Source: Sulfolobus sp. A20 | GTDB lineage: Archaea; Thermoproteota; Thermoprotei_A; Sulfolobales; Sulfolobaceae | Direction of reading: 5' to 3' | DNA: 64,000 bases | Assembly (NCBI RefSeq): GCF_001719125.1 | Contig: NZ_CP017006.1 | Span: forward strand, 2,184,384-2,248,383 | In this document: piece after piece, positions 15,577-24,220 of the stretch | How the letters are laid out: each line of letters opens with the position of its first letter | Position numbering within the stretch: the stretch's first letter is position 1 | Notes under the pieces: generated by a model | What the model was told of the DNA's origin: nothing | The model's input: the letters and a program-made list of their open reading frames with translations, nothing else | The model's database searches: none | Position numbers and translations under genes: made by a program

Positions 15577-17774
15577 GAGAGTAGTAGTGGTTCTAAGTTA
15601 GTTATTGGAATTGGTTCAAACCACTGAGCGCCTGGCGGTAGCCACATTATACCGAAGAATATCGCAGGCGCAGCGTTGTTACCTACATCCAAGTTGAACG
15701 TGAAAACGACAGTTAAATTAACTGGCTTATTCAAGAAGTACGAGAACTCCGGTAAATTATTGCTAACAAATTCTGGGTTGTCGCTGTACTCGACATATAC
15801 TTGATTGTTGACTAGCTTACCTTCAAATACTAGCTTTCCATTTATATACACCAATGCCCATTCATCTGCATAACCGCTTGGTGGTAGGTTATTTTCAGCA
15901 ATTGGTACGAAGTCTGTGAAATTAGCTGAGAACGTATACATACCAGGTTTCTCCGGGACCAGGATTCCTTGAGATTCAAAGGTTATATTAATGTTTTTAC
16001 CAACGAGCAATGAGGGGTTAAAAAGCACTGGGGATGGGCCTCCCCAAATTACAATATCTCCAAACGGTGCAAAGGCAGTTGGAATAGCGCCTGCCCACCC
16101 CCAGAAGCCGTTTAAGTTAGATAGGTCAGCTAGGTTATAAACTTCTACCGCTTCTGAAGAGAGTTGATTATTGGGAGGATTGTGCGGGTTAGTAAAGTAG
16201 GCAGGCTGGGTTGTTCCTGTCTGAGTATCTAAATAAACCTCTTGAGCGAAGTTCTGAGACCATAATACTACAACATTGTTAGGTGAAGGTATCTCTCCAT
16301 AAGAATATATCTGCTCCACTTGGGTTGAAGTCAACGGTATGTCATAGACAATGGTGGGACCTAGTGCGCCATTGAAAGAATAAGCTTTAGAACCGGCGTC
16401 GGCTATATCTCCAGAAAACCCCGGCAACCAAGTTAGGGTACTTTGAGCTGGACCAGGAGGTGGGGCAGGGGCTGGACCCGTCGCATTGTAGGCCGAACCT
16501 ACGTCAAAGAAGGCTGTAGCACTTGCATTGAGATAGGTTATTCCACTTATCTGAGCCTCGCTGACCAACGTTCCATTTATATACATAGCCATTTGACCAG
16601 TTTGGGCGTTATACACTCCTACTGCTAAAGTTAACGCTGAAGATGGCTGACCGTTCTCCTCACTTACTTGTGGGAGACCGTTTGGGTCTAGGATTGTAAC
16701 CCATGTACCATTAGCGAGCTGGACAGTAAAGGCAAGGTAATAGTGTGAAGATTGAGGTGGATTATTAGCTGGAGGATTATTTGCGCTACCTATATCTATG
16801 CCAGAGCCTACAATCAAACCGGCGTCTCCGGTCCACACTATATATCCACCTTCTGGTGGGGTATTGCTGACATATGCCACATCAGCTTGTGGAGTAATAG
16901 CTCCTTTGCTTGTCGTCTGTATGGTTATAGGTTCTATATTACCGCTTGCTATAAACCATTGGACTATTGACTGAGTCTGCAGCTCCGGGTTCCTCTGCTC
17001 TAAGGGTATTGTCCCTATGTTATCGTTATCGCTCTGGTAACCGGTTAAGAAAGACGAGATTGGGAAGTAGCTTGACTCGATGCACTTTTGTATTAAATAG
17101 GAGTTAGTGCCTAGTATTAACGTGGCTTCTCCAGGGAGAGTTGTCTCTTGTCCATTTGGATATATTATTACAGTACCGGCAGGCAATGTTAGTTTCTCAC
17201 CACTGGCTACTTTTGGTAAAGAATTAGGAGAGGGGGTTATAATTAGCGTACCTTGTGGAAGTGTATATTCTCCGCTTGATGTCTCCAAAGTAGCTTGTCC
17301 AGAAGTGATAGTGTATATATTTGCACACGTAATAAGACCAACAGTAGATTCAACAGGTACTGTTATCATATTTCCAAGGCTCGTCAGTATTATTATTGGT
17401 CCAGTATAATAAGGAGGGGTAAATAGAGCTATTGATGTACTATGCTCTACCGTGATGCTTGATGGATAAGCCATTTCCCACGAGCCATCTTGATAATAAT
17501 ATATGTACTTTATGGAGAGAGGAGTGAAACCAGAAATGTATTCAAAATTAAGTAGAACTAAACCATTACTACTAACAGTTGCGTATATACTAGGATCACC
17601 GCTTTCAACTTCTACCAACTGAAGACTTTTTTCATTATCTACTTGTGATATTGATAGCTTTGATTGATGTGCATAACTTGTGTTTAAACTATTTAATAAA
17701 AAGAAAGGTATCAGAACTGAGAAGATTAGTATTAATGCAATAAGACCTAAAATTAGTGGTGCTTGTGCTTTCAT
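15573..17774 (-). CDS. Giant adhesin-like protein with pilin-like N-terminus, LamG-like and PA14-like domains (733 aa)
   Basis: The N-terminus is a short basic tip followed by a long hydrophobic helix (APLILGLIALILIFSVLIPF), like archaeal pilin-type proteins. Residues about 35-140 resemble the whole 164-aa protein encoded at 23353 (shared pattern Y-x-Y-x2-GSW ... S-T-x-x-x-F ... P-x2-I-x-T-x2-G-N). Residues about 330-500 look like a LamG/concanavalin-A fold (MAMYINGTLVSEAQISG; IPLTSTQVEQIYSYGEI). Residues about 550-720 look PA14-like (GMYTFSANF...WALVYINGKLVFEG). A proline-rich linker (PAPAPPPGPAQ) separates modules. It lies 4 nt after the 181-aa gene. A carbohydrate-binding tip protein is inferred. 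Confidence 0.65.
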   Translation of the reverse strand: MKAQAPLILGLIALILIFSVLIPFFLLNSLNTSYAHQSKLSISQVDNEKSLQLVEVESGDPSIYATVSSNGLVLLNFEYISGFTPLSIKYIYYYQDGSWEMAYPSSITVEHSTSIALFTPPYYTGPIIILTSLGNMITVPVESTVGLITCANIYTITSGQATLETSSGEYTLPQGTLIITPSPNSLPKVASGEKLTLPAGTVIIYPNGQETTLPGEATLILGTNSYLIQKCIESSYFPISSFLTGYQSDNDNIGTIPLEQRNPELQTQSIVQWFIASGNIEPITIQTTSKGAITPQADVAYVSNTPPEGGYIVWTGDAGLIVGSGIDIGSANNPPANNPPQSSHYYLAFTVQLANGTWVTILDPNGLPQVSEENGQPSSALTLAVGVYNAQTGQMAMYINGTLVSEAQISGITYLNASATAFFDVGSAYNATGPAPAPPPGPAQSTLTWLPGFSGDIADAGSKAYSFNGALGPTIVYDIPLTSTQVEQIYSYGEIPSPNNVVVLWSQNFAQEVYLDTQTGTTQPAYFTNPHNPPNNQLSSEAVEVYNLADLSNLNGFWGWAGAIPTAFAPFGDIVIWGGPSPVLFNPSLLVGKNINITFESQGILVPEKPGMYTFSANFTDFVPIAENNLPPSGYADEWALVYINGKLVFEGKLVNNQVYVEYSDNPEFVSNNLPEFSYFLNKPVNLTVVFTFNLDVGNNAAPAIFFGIMWLPPGAQWFEPIPITNLEPLLLS

Positions 17775-17778
17775 TCTC

Positions 17779-18324
17779 TCAACCCTCGTAAGTGTAACCT
17801 ATTCTAAAATAATACCCCCCACTATTATAAATTACCCATAAAACGACGGCATAATTTTGCTGAACGTTTATAGTTATTTGGAAAGTAGTATTTGAAGGTA
17901 TACTATAAGCTTGAATACTTCCAGTTAATTGCCTTCCATTAAGGTCATATACTGCGGGCAGTGTAACTAGCTTAGCTGGTTTGCCATTATCGTTAGGTAA
18001 GGTAATAGAATATTGTGATAGTTGAGTAGGAGTCAAGCCACTAACACTAGGCAATTCACTCACTGGCACAGTGAACACAATAACTGAAAAGTTGCCAGAG
18101 TAAGATGGGGAGTATATATAAGATAAGAACACATATCCATTAGATGAGGACTCAGGAGGGCTTAGATCAATATAGATGGTAGACGCTAAAGACTTGGCTA
18201 GCTGAAGAGCAGAATTAAAGGCATATTGAGGTACTACAAGTGCTTGCGTGAACGTGAACGCCACTAGTCCAATAAGTAAGACCGCGATAATTATAATAAA
18301 CTCAGAAACAGTAGTACTTGACAT
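17779..18324 (-). CDS. Pilin-like single-helix surface protein (181 aa)
   Basis: There is a hydrophobic helix at residues 8-31 (SEFIIIIAVLLIGLVAFTFT) with a glutamate just before it, recalling the Glu-5 position of type IV pilins, but no basic class III cleavage site is visible. The ectodomain (SSNGYVFLSYIYSPSYSGNF ... QQNYAVVLWVIYNSGGYYFR) is clearly similar in layout to residues 1-200 of the 803-aa protein encoded divergently at 19216. It is the first gene of the minus-strand unit. It probably assembles at the cell surface; no function is proven. Confidence 0.65.
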   Translation of the reverse strand: MSSTTVSEFIIIIAVLLIGLVAFTFTQALVVPQYAFNSALQLAKSLASTIYIDLSPPESSSNGYVFLSYIYSPSYSGNFSVIVFTVPVSELPSVSGLTPTQLSQYSITLPNDNGKPAKLVTLPAVYDLNGRQLTGSIQAYSIPSNTTFQITINVQQNYAVVLWVIYNSGGYYFRIGYTYEG

Positions 18325-18559
18325 GTCATTATATATTAGAGTTAATCTTCTATAAAAACTTTTCCGAAAAATAATGTGTGAGGATACAACACCGTTACTA
18401 AGCTAGAATTAAAAGAGGAAGAAGATTTATTAGGGATATACCTCATTTATTGCCATCACATTGTTAGAGGCAAATAGGAATACATTAGGAGGAACTTGAG
18501 GATGTAAATGCATAAGTGAGTTAAGGAGTTACCCTTGAATTGGCTATTCCAGGATTTTT

Positions 18560-18776
18560 AAACCATAACAAAGCAAATACTCACCTTTCAAGGCAGAGGA
18601 TAATGTTTTTAGTGAAGGATAGTTACTGAGAGAAGCCAATAGAGGTGTAGTGAGGATGTGCCCTTCCTCCTCAATACGAATCTCGAGGAGGGTGGGGAAA
18701 AGGGATAGGGGTAATCTAGTTGTAGACTGAGCCATTGCTGGACGAGTGGATGTCAAAAATGCCCACTATCTATTAA
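18560..18776 (+). pseudogene. Decayed reading frame, probably transposon-related
   Basis: One frame reads YSPFKAEDNVFSEG, stop, LLREANRGVVRMCPSSSIRI then SRRVGKRDRGNLVVD, stop, AIAGRVDVKNAHYLLS. It leads straight into a right-end-type sequence at 18779. By position it may be the tail of a tnpB-like gene; the family is not proven. Confidence 0.4.
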
Positions 18777-18778
18777 GT

Positions 18779-18837
18779 GATGAAGGCGGTACCTGTGAAC
18801 TGCCCTAAGGGAACTCTCACCCTTTAGAGGAGGTAGG
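18779..18837 (+). repeat. Longer right-end copy with upstream box
   Basis: The box gatgaaggcggta is followed by ctgccctaagggaactctca then ccctttagaggaggtagg. The gatgaa box plus ctaagggaactctc block also occurs in reverse at 27450-27584, so the conserved element is more than the 40-nt end. Confidence 0.55.
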
Positions 18838-19186
18838 TTTTTCTGCCTATGCCAAGAATTTGTTGGACTTATATATAATATTGCGAACCCTATGGGACCT
18901 TGCCCTTAGACCTCTAGTTCAAATCTTGTACACTTGAGTATGCTTCAAAGCGGAGCTTTACAATAAACTGGAATGGATAAAAGTGGAAAGCATTCAAAGA
19001 AGCTAAAATACATAGATAAGCCATAATTATGACGTAAACCTCACGTTAAGAGACCGTATAGTCAGTAAATGAGGGCATAATCTCCTAAATGGAAATAGAT
19101 AAAAAGAGCAACAAAACACTCAACTGGAATAAGACTACAACCCAATTTGTAGCTTCATAACGGCACTATATATATTTGACGGAAAA
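18838..19186. other. Gene-free stretch between divergent surface-protein units
   Basis: Fragmentary reading frames only. cgttaagagaccgtatagtc at about 19043 is loosely shared with ataagggaccggataatc at about 33955, suggesting another degraded insertion element. The promoter of the minus-strand unit lies just right of 18324. Confidence 0.35.
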
Positions 19187-19195
19187 AATTATATA
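19187..19195 (+). promoter_or_regulatory. TATA box of the 803-aa gene
   Basis: attatatag lies about 25 nt upstream of the ATG at 19216, supporting a leaderless start there. Confidence 0.5.
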
Positions 19196-19215
19196 GAAGT
19201 TAATATAATAGTTAT

Positions 19216-21627
19216 ATGATAATTATGGAAAATACAGTAGCATTATTCTTGCTTATAATTGTAGTATTAGTCATTGGTGCAGTATTAGTCGGCTATTCTG
19301 GTTCCCTTACAAGTATCACATACAATCAAGTAAACCCGTTAGAGACAGCATTGAAGTTAGCTAGCGTGATACAAATCAGTAGCTCACCCCCGGCGGTTAA
19401 CTATATTGTACCATCCTATGGAGAACTGCCTAAGTTAAATATCTCTGAGAGCGTGTTAGTAAACATAAACGTACCAAACTATACGGGTGATCTGATTATA
19501 CTACCTATCCTTGTCACGAGTTCTTATCAGCCTTATATAAACAGTAATGGCATTACCTCAACTTCCCCTAACCAAGTAGGTTACATTAATGTTGAGGGAA
19601 ACGTTAAGCCCATTTCTATTCAAGGACAGCTAATAAACCTGTTAAGTCAAAGTGGAGGGGTTGAGATTAATAGTCAAGCCTATCTAATTCAGAACGGAGA
19701 GACTGTCAATATAACTTACGTAACTAATTCCAGTTACATCCCAGCACTTTGGGTATTAACAAATATCTCGGGAGAGCTATTTAGGATTGCCTTTACTTAT
19801 TTTGCCCCAACGACCTATCTGAACACGCCCAGTAACGGGGTAATCCAAACTTATACTACTCTAGTACAAGAGTTCCAACAGATATTTCAGAACGTACCTT
19901 TGGCTAACTTTGTAGGGGGGCAAAATACGCCGGGAAGCTTAAGTATACAACCCGGCGTGACATATGACGTTTATAATGGGCAAGGTCCTATAGGGTTCGT
20001 AAGCTTATATGTACCACCTACTCCCGCCTTAGAGAGCAATGTGGAGATAGCGCCAAATGTGAACCTTGAAGGGAGTGCGATATATTACGATAATGTATTT
20101 TTTACAACTACTCCAAACATACCAATATATGAACAACAGATAAACTATGTTCCTATAAGCTACTTTATAGACCAGATAAACCCCAACGGTATAGTGCAGA
20201 GCTATGAGCAAACCGTCAACCAGATGTTCTCCGGTCTTTCATTCACTACCATAAGCACCCCCGTCACGATCTCTGGGACGCAGACGTACAACGGCCCAAT
20301 TGAGTTCACTGGCCCCGTTACTTTTGGGAGTAATGTTCAAGTTACCTTCAACGGACCGGTGATATTTAAGGGCACCGTGAATTTCCAGGGGTCGGGCGAC
20401 AAAATCACCTTCAACGGGCCTGTGGTATTTGAGGGAACCACCACTCTTCCTCCAAGTTCTTCATTTTACTTCGCAGACGGTCTATTATCCAACGGTACAG
20501 GAAGTTGTGTGATAATAAATAATCACGACTACTTAAATGTCCAAGGGCCTGTACTTTTTGACGACCCCTCTGGTGCGATTAGGATATCCTCATATATAAA
20601 TATACAAACGAACTCTATAGTCTACTTTAATGCTCTTACAGTGATTATCGGCCCAGGTGTCAACATCCAAGATCAAGGTCCCCTTATAGCTTGTACCACT
20701 GAGCTTACATTCTCTCCCAACGGTAATTTGAACGTAAACGGTCCCTTTCTTTTAAACGGGAAAAACGGTGGACTGACTATATCTTCTAATGCCGTGATAA
20801 ACGTGAACAGCGTAGCCTACATATCGTCTAATTATGCCTTGTCGATATCGCCTAATTCCGTAATCTCGTCAGTAGGTTATCTGATATTTAACTTCGGTAA
20901 ATCTGGTACAGTTAACCCTTATACACAACTGATAGTTAATCAGGGTAACCCCAACAATTACCCTGTGTCGCCACCACTGATCAACCCACAGCCCGGAGAA
21001 ACTTATTACGTGACCTTCTCAACGTGGTTTAGCATTATACCCAATAACCAGAACGAGGTTGTAGCGAACGTTACGTTAGAGGCAGACAATAGCCCTAGCC
21101 CAATAGTGTTTTCCTTAAGCCCGGTCTCCCCTACGTCTTATGAACTAGGGATAACTTCTGGGAGCGGACAGACACAGACCATCCCCTATGAACTTTACTT
21201 GAATAGTTACTATTTCCTCAGCTTGGAGTTAAAGATAGTTGACACCAATAACGTGTTATCTGTCTGTCCTTCATACGTTATAATGAACAGTTCATGGCAA
21301 TATTCTGGGTCCTCCCCAGAATTTACAGTTAAACCTGCAGGGTTGTACCTTACGGCTGAGCTAGGTAACGAGAGCTTCTATCAGCTGATGTTAACTAACG
21401 GTACGGAAATACCCGCAAACTTACTTAACGTAATCTCCTCTTCACCTATCGTCAACTACGCTAATTACATTCAATCCCAAGGTTTAAACCCAAACACCGT
21501 TGGGGTAGCGTATTTCTATTTAATTACTCCTAGCAATCTCATATCAGAATTGACTCCAACGTATACAAATATAGAAGAGTTTCCGGTTACGTTGTACGTC
21601 GAAGGCTATACATGGAGTGGAGCTTAA
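19216..21627 (+). CDS. Giant adhesin-like protein: pilin-like domain fused to a beta-helix and lectin-like module (803 aa)
   Basis: A pilin-like helix lies at residues 7-29 (TVALFLLIIVVLVIGAVLVG) after Glu-5. The domain up to about residue 200 is paralogous to the 181-aa protein (NYTGDLIILPILV; IPALWVLTNISGELFRIAFT). Residues about 350-560 contain irregular repeats such as ITFNGPVVFEGT, VTFNGPVIFKGT and LNVNGPFLLNG, as in right-handed beta-helix proteins. The last 200 residues look beta-sandwich/lectin-like (YYVTFSTWFSIIPNNQNEVV). Codon use is richer in C/G than most neighbours. It is transcribed divergently from the 181/733/502-aa unit. Cell-surface attachment and adhesion are inferred. Confidence 0.65.
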   Translation: MIIMENTVALFLLIIVVLVIGAVLVGYSGSLTSITYNQVNPLETALKLASVIQISSSPPAVNYIVPSYGELPKLNISESVLVNINVPNYTGDLIILPILVTSSYQPYINSNGITSTSPNQVGYINVEGNVKPISIQGQLINLLSQSGGVEINSQAYLIQNGETVNITYVTNSSYIPALWVLTNISGELFRIAFTYFAPTTYLNTPSNGVIQTYTTLVQEFQQIFQNVPLANFVGGQNTPGSLSIQPGVTYDVYNGQGPIGFVSLYVPPTPALESNVEIAPNVNLEGSAIYYDNVFFTTTPNIPIYEQQINYVPISYFIDQINPNGIVQSYEQTVNQMFSGLSFTTISTPVTISGTQTYNGPIEFTGPVTFGSNVQVTFNGPVIFKGTVNFQGSGDKITFNGPVVFEGTTTLPPSSSFYFADGLLSNGTGSCVIINNHDYLNVQGPVLFDDPSGAIRISSYINIQTNSIVYFNALTVIIGPGVNIQDQGPLIACTTELTFSPNGNLNVNGPFLLNGKNGGLTISSNAVINVNSVAYISSNYALSISPNSVISSVGYLIFNFGKSGTVNPYTQLIVNQGNPNNYPVSPPLINPQPGETYYVTFSTWFSIIPNNQNEVVANVTLEADNSPSPIVFSLSPVSPTSYELGITSGSGQTQTIPYELYLNSYYFLSLELKIVDTNNVLSVCPSYVIMNSSWQYSGSSPEFTVKPAGLYLTAELGNESFYQLMLTNGTEIPANLLNVISSSPIVNYANYIQSQGLNPNTVGVAYFYLITPSNLISELTPTYTNIEEFPVTLYVEGYTWSGA

Positions 21628-21690
21628 TGGAAAGTTTTTGTTCACCTCTAAGAAGATATCGTTAATTTAAAGTCAGTTCTTTTACAAGGC

Positions 21691-22755
21691 GATGAAAGCC
21701 TATAGCGGGGATGAGAAGTATATAAAACTCCTTTCTCTTCTTTTTTACGAGCAGGGAAGATAGTAAGAATATTGGGTTAGGAATCAGAGCTACTATTAGC
21801 CTAATGATTCTTCTGTCACTCACCTGCTTAACCTTGTTCAAAGATATGGATTTGAGATATTGAATGTTTGCGGGAAAGTAAGCTTAAGGAGAATCTAAAT
21901 TGAAGTTCATAAGTGGACTCATCAAGTCTTGAAGGAGGAGTTTAACCTACGCCCTAAACTAGCATAAGATTATTATAGATATGCTATAGAAGTATTTAAG
22001 GGTAGGCTTAATAACCCTAAACGTAGTAGGTATCCTATCGTAAAGTTTACGTTGGTTAACTCCTAATATCTCATATAAATTAGACCTTAACAGGTTGATC
22101 GTGTGGATTGTCAAGTTGGTGAGCTACCAATGCTAGGTTATCCAAAAAATTTACCATTTTATAAAGATTGGGAGATTAGGGAGACTAGTTTTGAGGGGTA
22201 GGAAAGCTTTTCTGAAGGTATCTCTTCTCAAGAGTTTGAAGCTAAGGGAGAGGTTGATATTAACATGAGTAATGTCGTTGTTTTCAAGGCCGATGATAGG
22301 TACGTTAGAATTCCAACACGCTTAGATGATGATCATAATTATGAGAGTTCAGCCGAGAGTATGCAAAGGAAATATGACAGGAAATGGAAAGAGGGCATGA
22401 AAATATCAAATCACAAGAAGGCTAAAAACATTATATGAGGACCCTAGGAAGGTTGGATTGTTGATAAAGCTACGTTATTAGATGTCTCAGCGGTGTTCTT
22501 GGAGGATTTGAATAAAATGATTAGGAGGTTACTAGTAGAGTTTAGGGATAAGTTATATTTGATGCTTTATCATCGGGTTCAGTACTGAATTGAGCGGGAG
22601 GTAAAGAAGCATAGTCTGATTGATATTCACCCTAGGTTCTCCTTAACTAGTTGCCCTAAGTGCGGGGATAGGATTGGAGAGGTTACTTATAAATGTTTTC
22701 GTTGTGTTAATTGTGGTTATGAGAATGATAAAGATGTTTTATGAATCTTTATGGT
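21691..22755 (+). pseudogene. Degenerate IS1341-type tnpB
   Basis: The order of TnpB parts is readable through many stops. The N-terminal part is VLKEEFNLRPKLA followed by NNPKRSRYPIVK near 21930-22060. RuvC-I is VDINMSNVVVFKADDRYVRI, followed by KYDRKWKEGMK near 22250-22400. RuvC-II is AVFLEDLNKMIRR near 22490. The zinc finger is CPKCGDRIGEVTYKCFRCVN followed by CGYENDKDV near 22650-22735. The gatgaaagcctat box at 21691 matches that at 9155. Unlike the 6.7/13.3-kb fragments, it keeps the classic four-cysteine finger. Confidence 0.78.
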
Positions 22756-22891
22756 TCTCGGAGCTTCTCGACATACAAGAGATGTAATTGTAAATATACG
22801 AGGGTAACCCTCTAATAGGGGGAATTCGGCTCTCAAATTACTAGATACTACAAACTTTATATAGAAGGAGGTAATAATATCTATAAGGATT

Positions 22892-23350
22892 ATGAGTTTA
22901 TGTGATAAGAAGGGTATGGAGCGATCTTCTAAAAGCTCGAGGGCGTTAAGTGACATCATAGCCTTTTTAATTACGCTAATAGTAATACTATCCTTTATCC
23001 TCCCTTTAACTTTGTATATTTTAAATAATGCTACGTCGGTTAGTCCTACTGTTCAACAACAAGAAAAGGTTATAGGTCCAGTTATAAATGTTACTTATTC
23101 TCCTCCTTTAATTTGCTTAAAATATCCTTCAAGTTTAGGTGGAGAGGTTGAATTACTTAATGTGTACAACTATACCTCAGGTTATTATTCGCAAGTAAAG
23201 ATAACCCCTTATAGCTCACAGAACGGTGAGATAATATACGAAATTAGTAATCATCAAGAGTCTCCGAAAGAGCTAGTGGTAGAAATCTACTACAATGGAC
23301 AGTTTTACTTTGCCTATTTACCTCAGTATGGTTATGCTCTGGTGGGGTAA
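22892..23350 (+). CDS. Pilin-like membrane-anchored surface protein (152 aa)
   Basis: A basic N-terminus (KKGMERSSKSSRA) precedes LSDIIAFLITLIVILSFILP. This is the arrangement of a class III (PibD-type) prepilin signal, with possible cleavage after SRA. The rest is a small beta-rich domain with few charged residues (VNVTYSPPLICLKYPSSLGG). TATA ctttatata lies at 22854-22862, and a purine-rich gaaggaggt lies upstream of the ATG. The next gene starts 2 nt after its stop, so both are cotranscribed. Confidence 0.68.
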   Translation: MSLCDKKGMERSSKSSRALSDIIAFLITLIVILSFILPLTLYILNNATSVSPTVQQQEKVIGPVINVTYSPPLICLKYPSSLGGEVELLNVYNYTSGYYSQVKITPYSSQNGEIIYEISNHQESPKELVVEIYYNGQFYFAYLPQYGYALVG

Positions 23351-23352
23351 AA

Positions 23353-23847
23353 ATGCTTAATAAGGGTTTATCAAATGTAGTAGCTACAATAATTATTATT
23401 TTAGTATTCCTAACAGTTTTCATACCTTTTTTATATACTTATTTTGACGTTCAACAGTTAGGTAATGAATATCAGTTAATGGGAGAAAACGGGTTGTATT
23501 ATAAAAATATTGAGACGACGGATCTTGAGACGGGGAAAATTCAGGTATCTTATTATGTATTCCCTCAAGAAGGTAATACATATCTGGCAGAAATAACGTT
23601 CACTATGGATTCTCAAATTGTATTAGGTCAGCTCAATTATCTGGAAATAGCTGGAATTTACAATTACACTGGTAGCCAATGGCAATTGATCTCATATATA
23701 AATGGAAAGCTTGTAAATTATCCATTACAGCTCCCCATAGGTTACGCAAGCACCTTAACCTTTTACGAAGCCTCTCCTTCTCCAGTAGTAATTCAGACAT
23801 ATTATGGCAATCTTTTGTTCTTAACTCCAAACTCGACTGGTTACTAA
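23353..23847 (+). CDS. Pilin-like surface protein with class III-type signal (164 aa)
   Basis: The N-terminus MLNKGLSNVVATIIIILVFL has the K-G / hydrophobic boundary of archaeal type IV prepilin signals. The ectodomain (YNYTGSQWQLISYINGKL ... VIQTYYGNLLFLTP) matches the domain after the hydrophobic helix in the 733-aa protein. It is the second gene of the plus-strand pair after the 152-aa protein. No assembly ATPase, PilC-like platform or peptidase is found in the window, so those would have to be supplied in trans. Confidence 0.7.
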   Translation: MLNKGLSNVVATIIIILVFLTVFIPFLYTYFDVQQLGNEYQLMGENGLYYKNIETTDLETGKIQVSYYVFPQEGNTYLAEITFTMDSQIVLGQLNYLEIAGIYNYTGSQWQLISYINGKLVNYPLQLPIGYASTLTFYEASPSPVVIQTYYGNLLFLTPNSTGY

Positions 23848-24189
23848 AAGTTTATCAAAAATACTGAGTATGTATACAGTGGCGTTATGAAGCTAAAAAT
23901 TATGGGGTAAAAGGGTTTAATTTCAAAACGCCAAGAAATTGAAATGATAGACTGGAAAGGAATTAGTATTCTTATCGAAGACGAGAAAAACTTCAAGGAA
24001 GCTAATATATCTTTATGAGAGAAGCACAAGTGTGAACAACAATTTCGTTCTAGCTAACGTTTATTTCGGGTAAACTAGGAAAGTCAAATTTTTGAGTTCC
24101 GTGATTGCTGGCCTATGTAATAAACTTTGAATAATATACTTCTAATAAGCTATTCTAACAGACATGGAATATTTAAAGAGTGTTGGTAA
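23848..24189. other. Intergenic region with a MITE-like terminal repeat
   Basis: gtgtgaacaacaatttcg at 24030-24047 matches the terminal inverted repeat of the three MITE copies, but no partner end is nearby, so it may be a truncated copy. A short frame EMIDWKGISILIEDEKNFKE (near 23940) may be transposase debris. Confidence 0.4.
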
Positions 24190-24201
24190 CGTTTTTATTT
24201 T
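24190..24201 (+). promoter_or_regulatory. TATA-like element deciding the start of the dihydrolipoamide dehydrogenase gene
   Basis: cgtttttatttt centred near 24196 lies 25 nt before the ATG at 24221. This supports a leaderless start there rather than at the upstream ATG 24164, which would lie before the promoter. Confidence 0.55.
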
Positions 24202-24220
24202 TGAAAGTTTTTTTAATACT

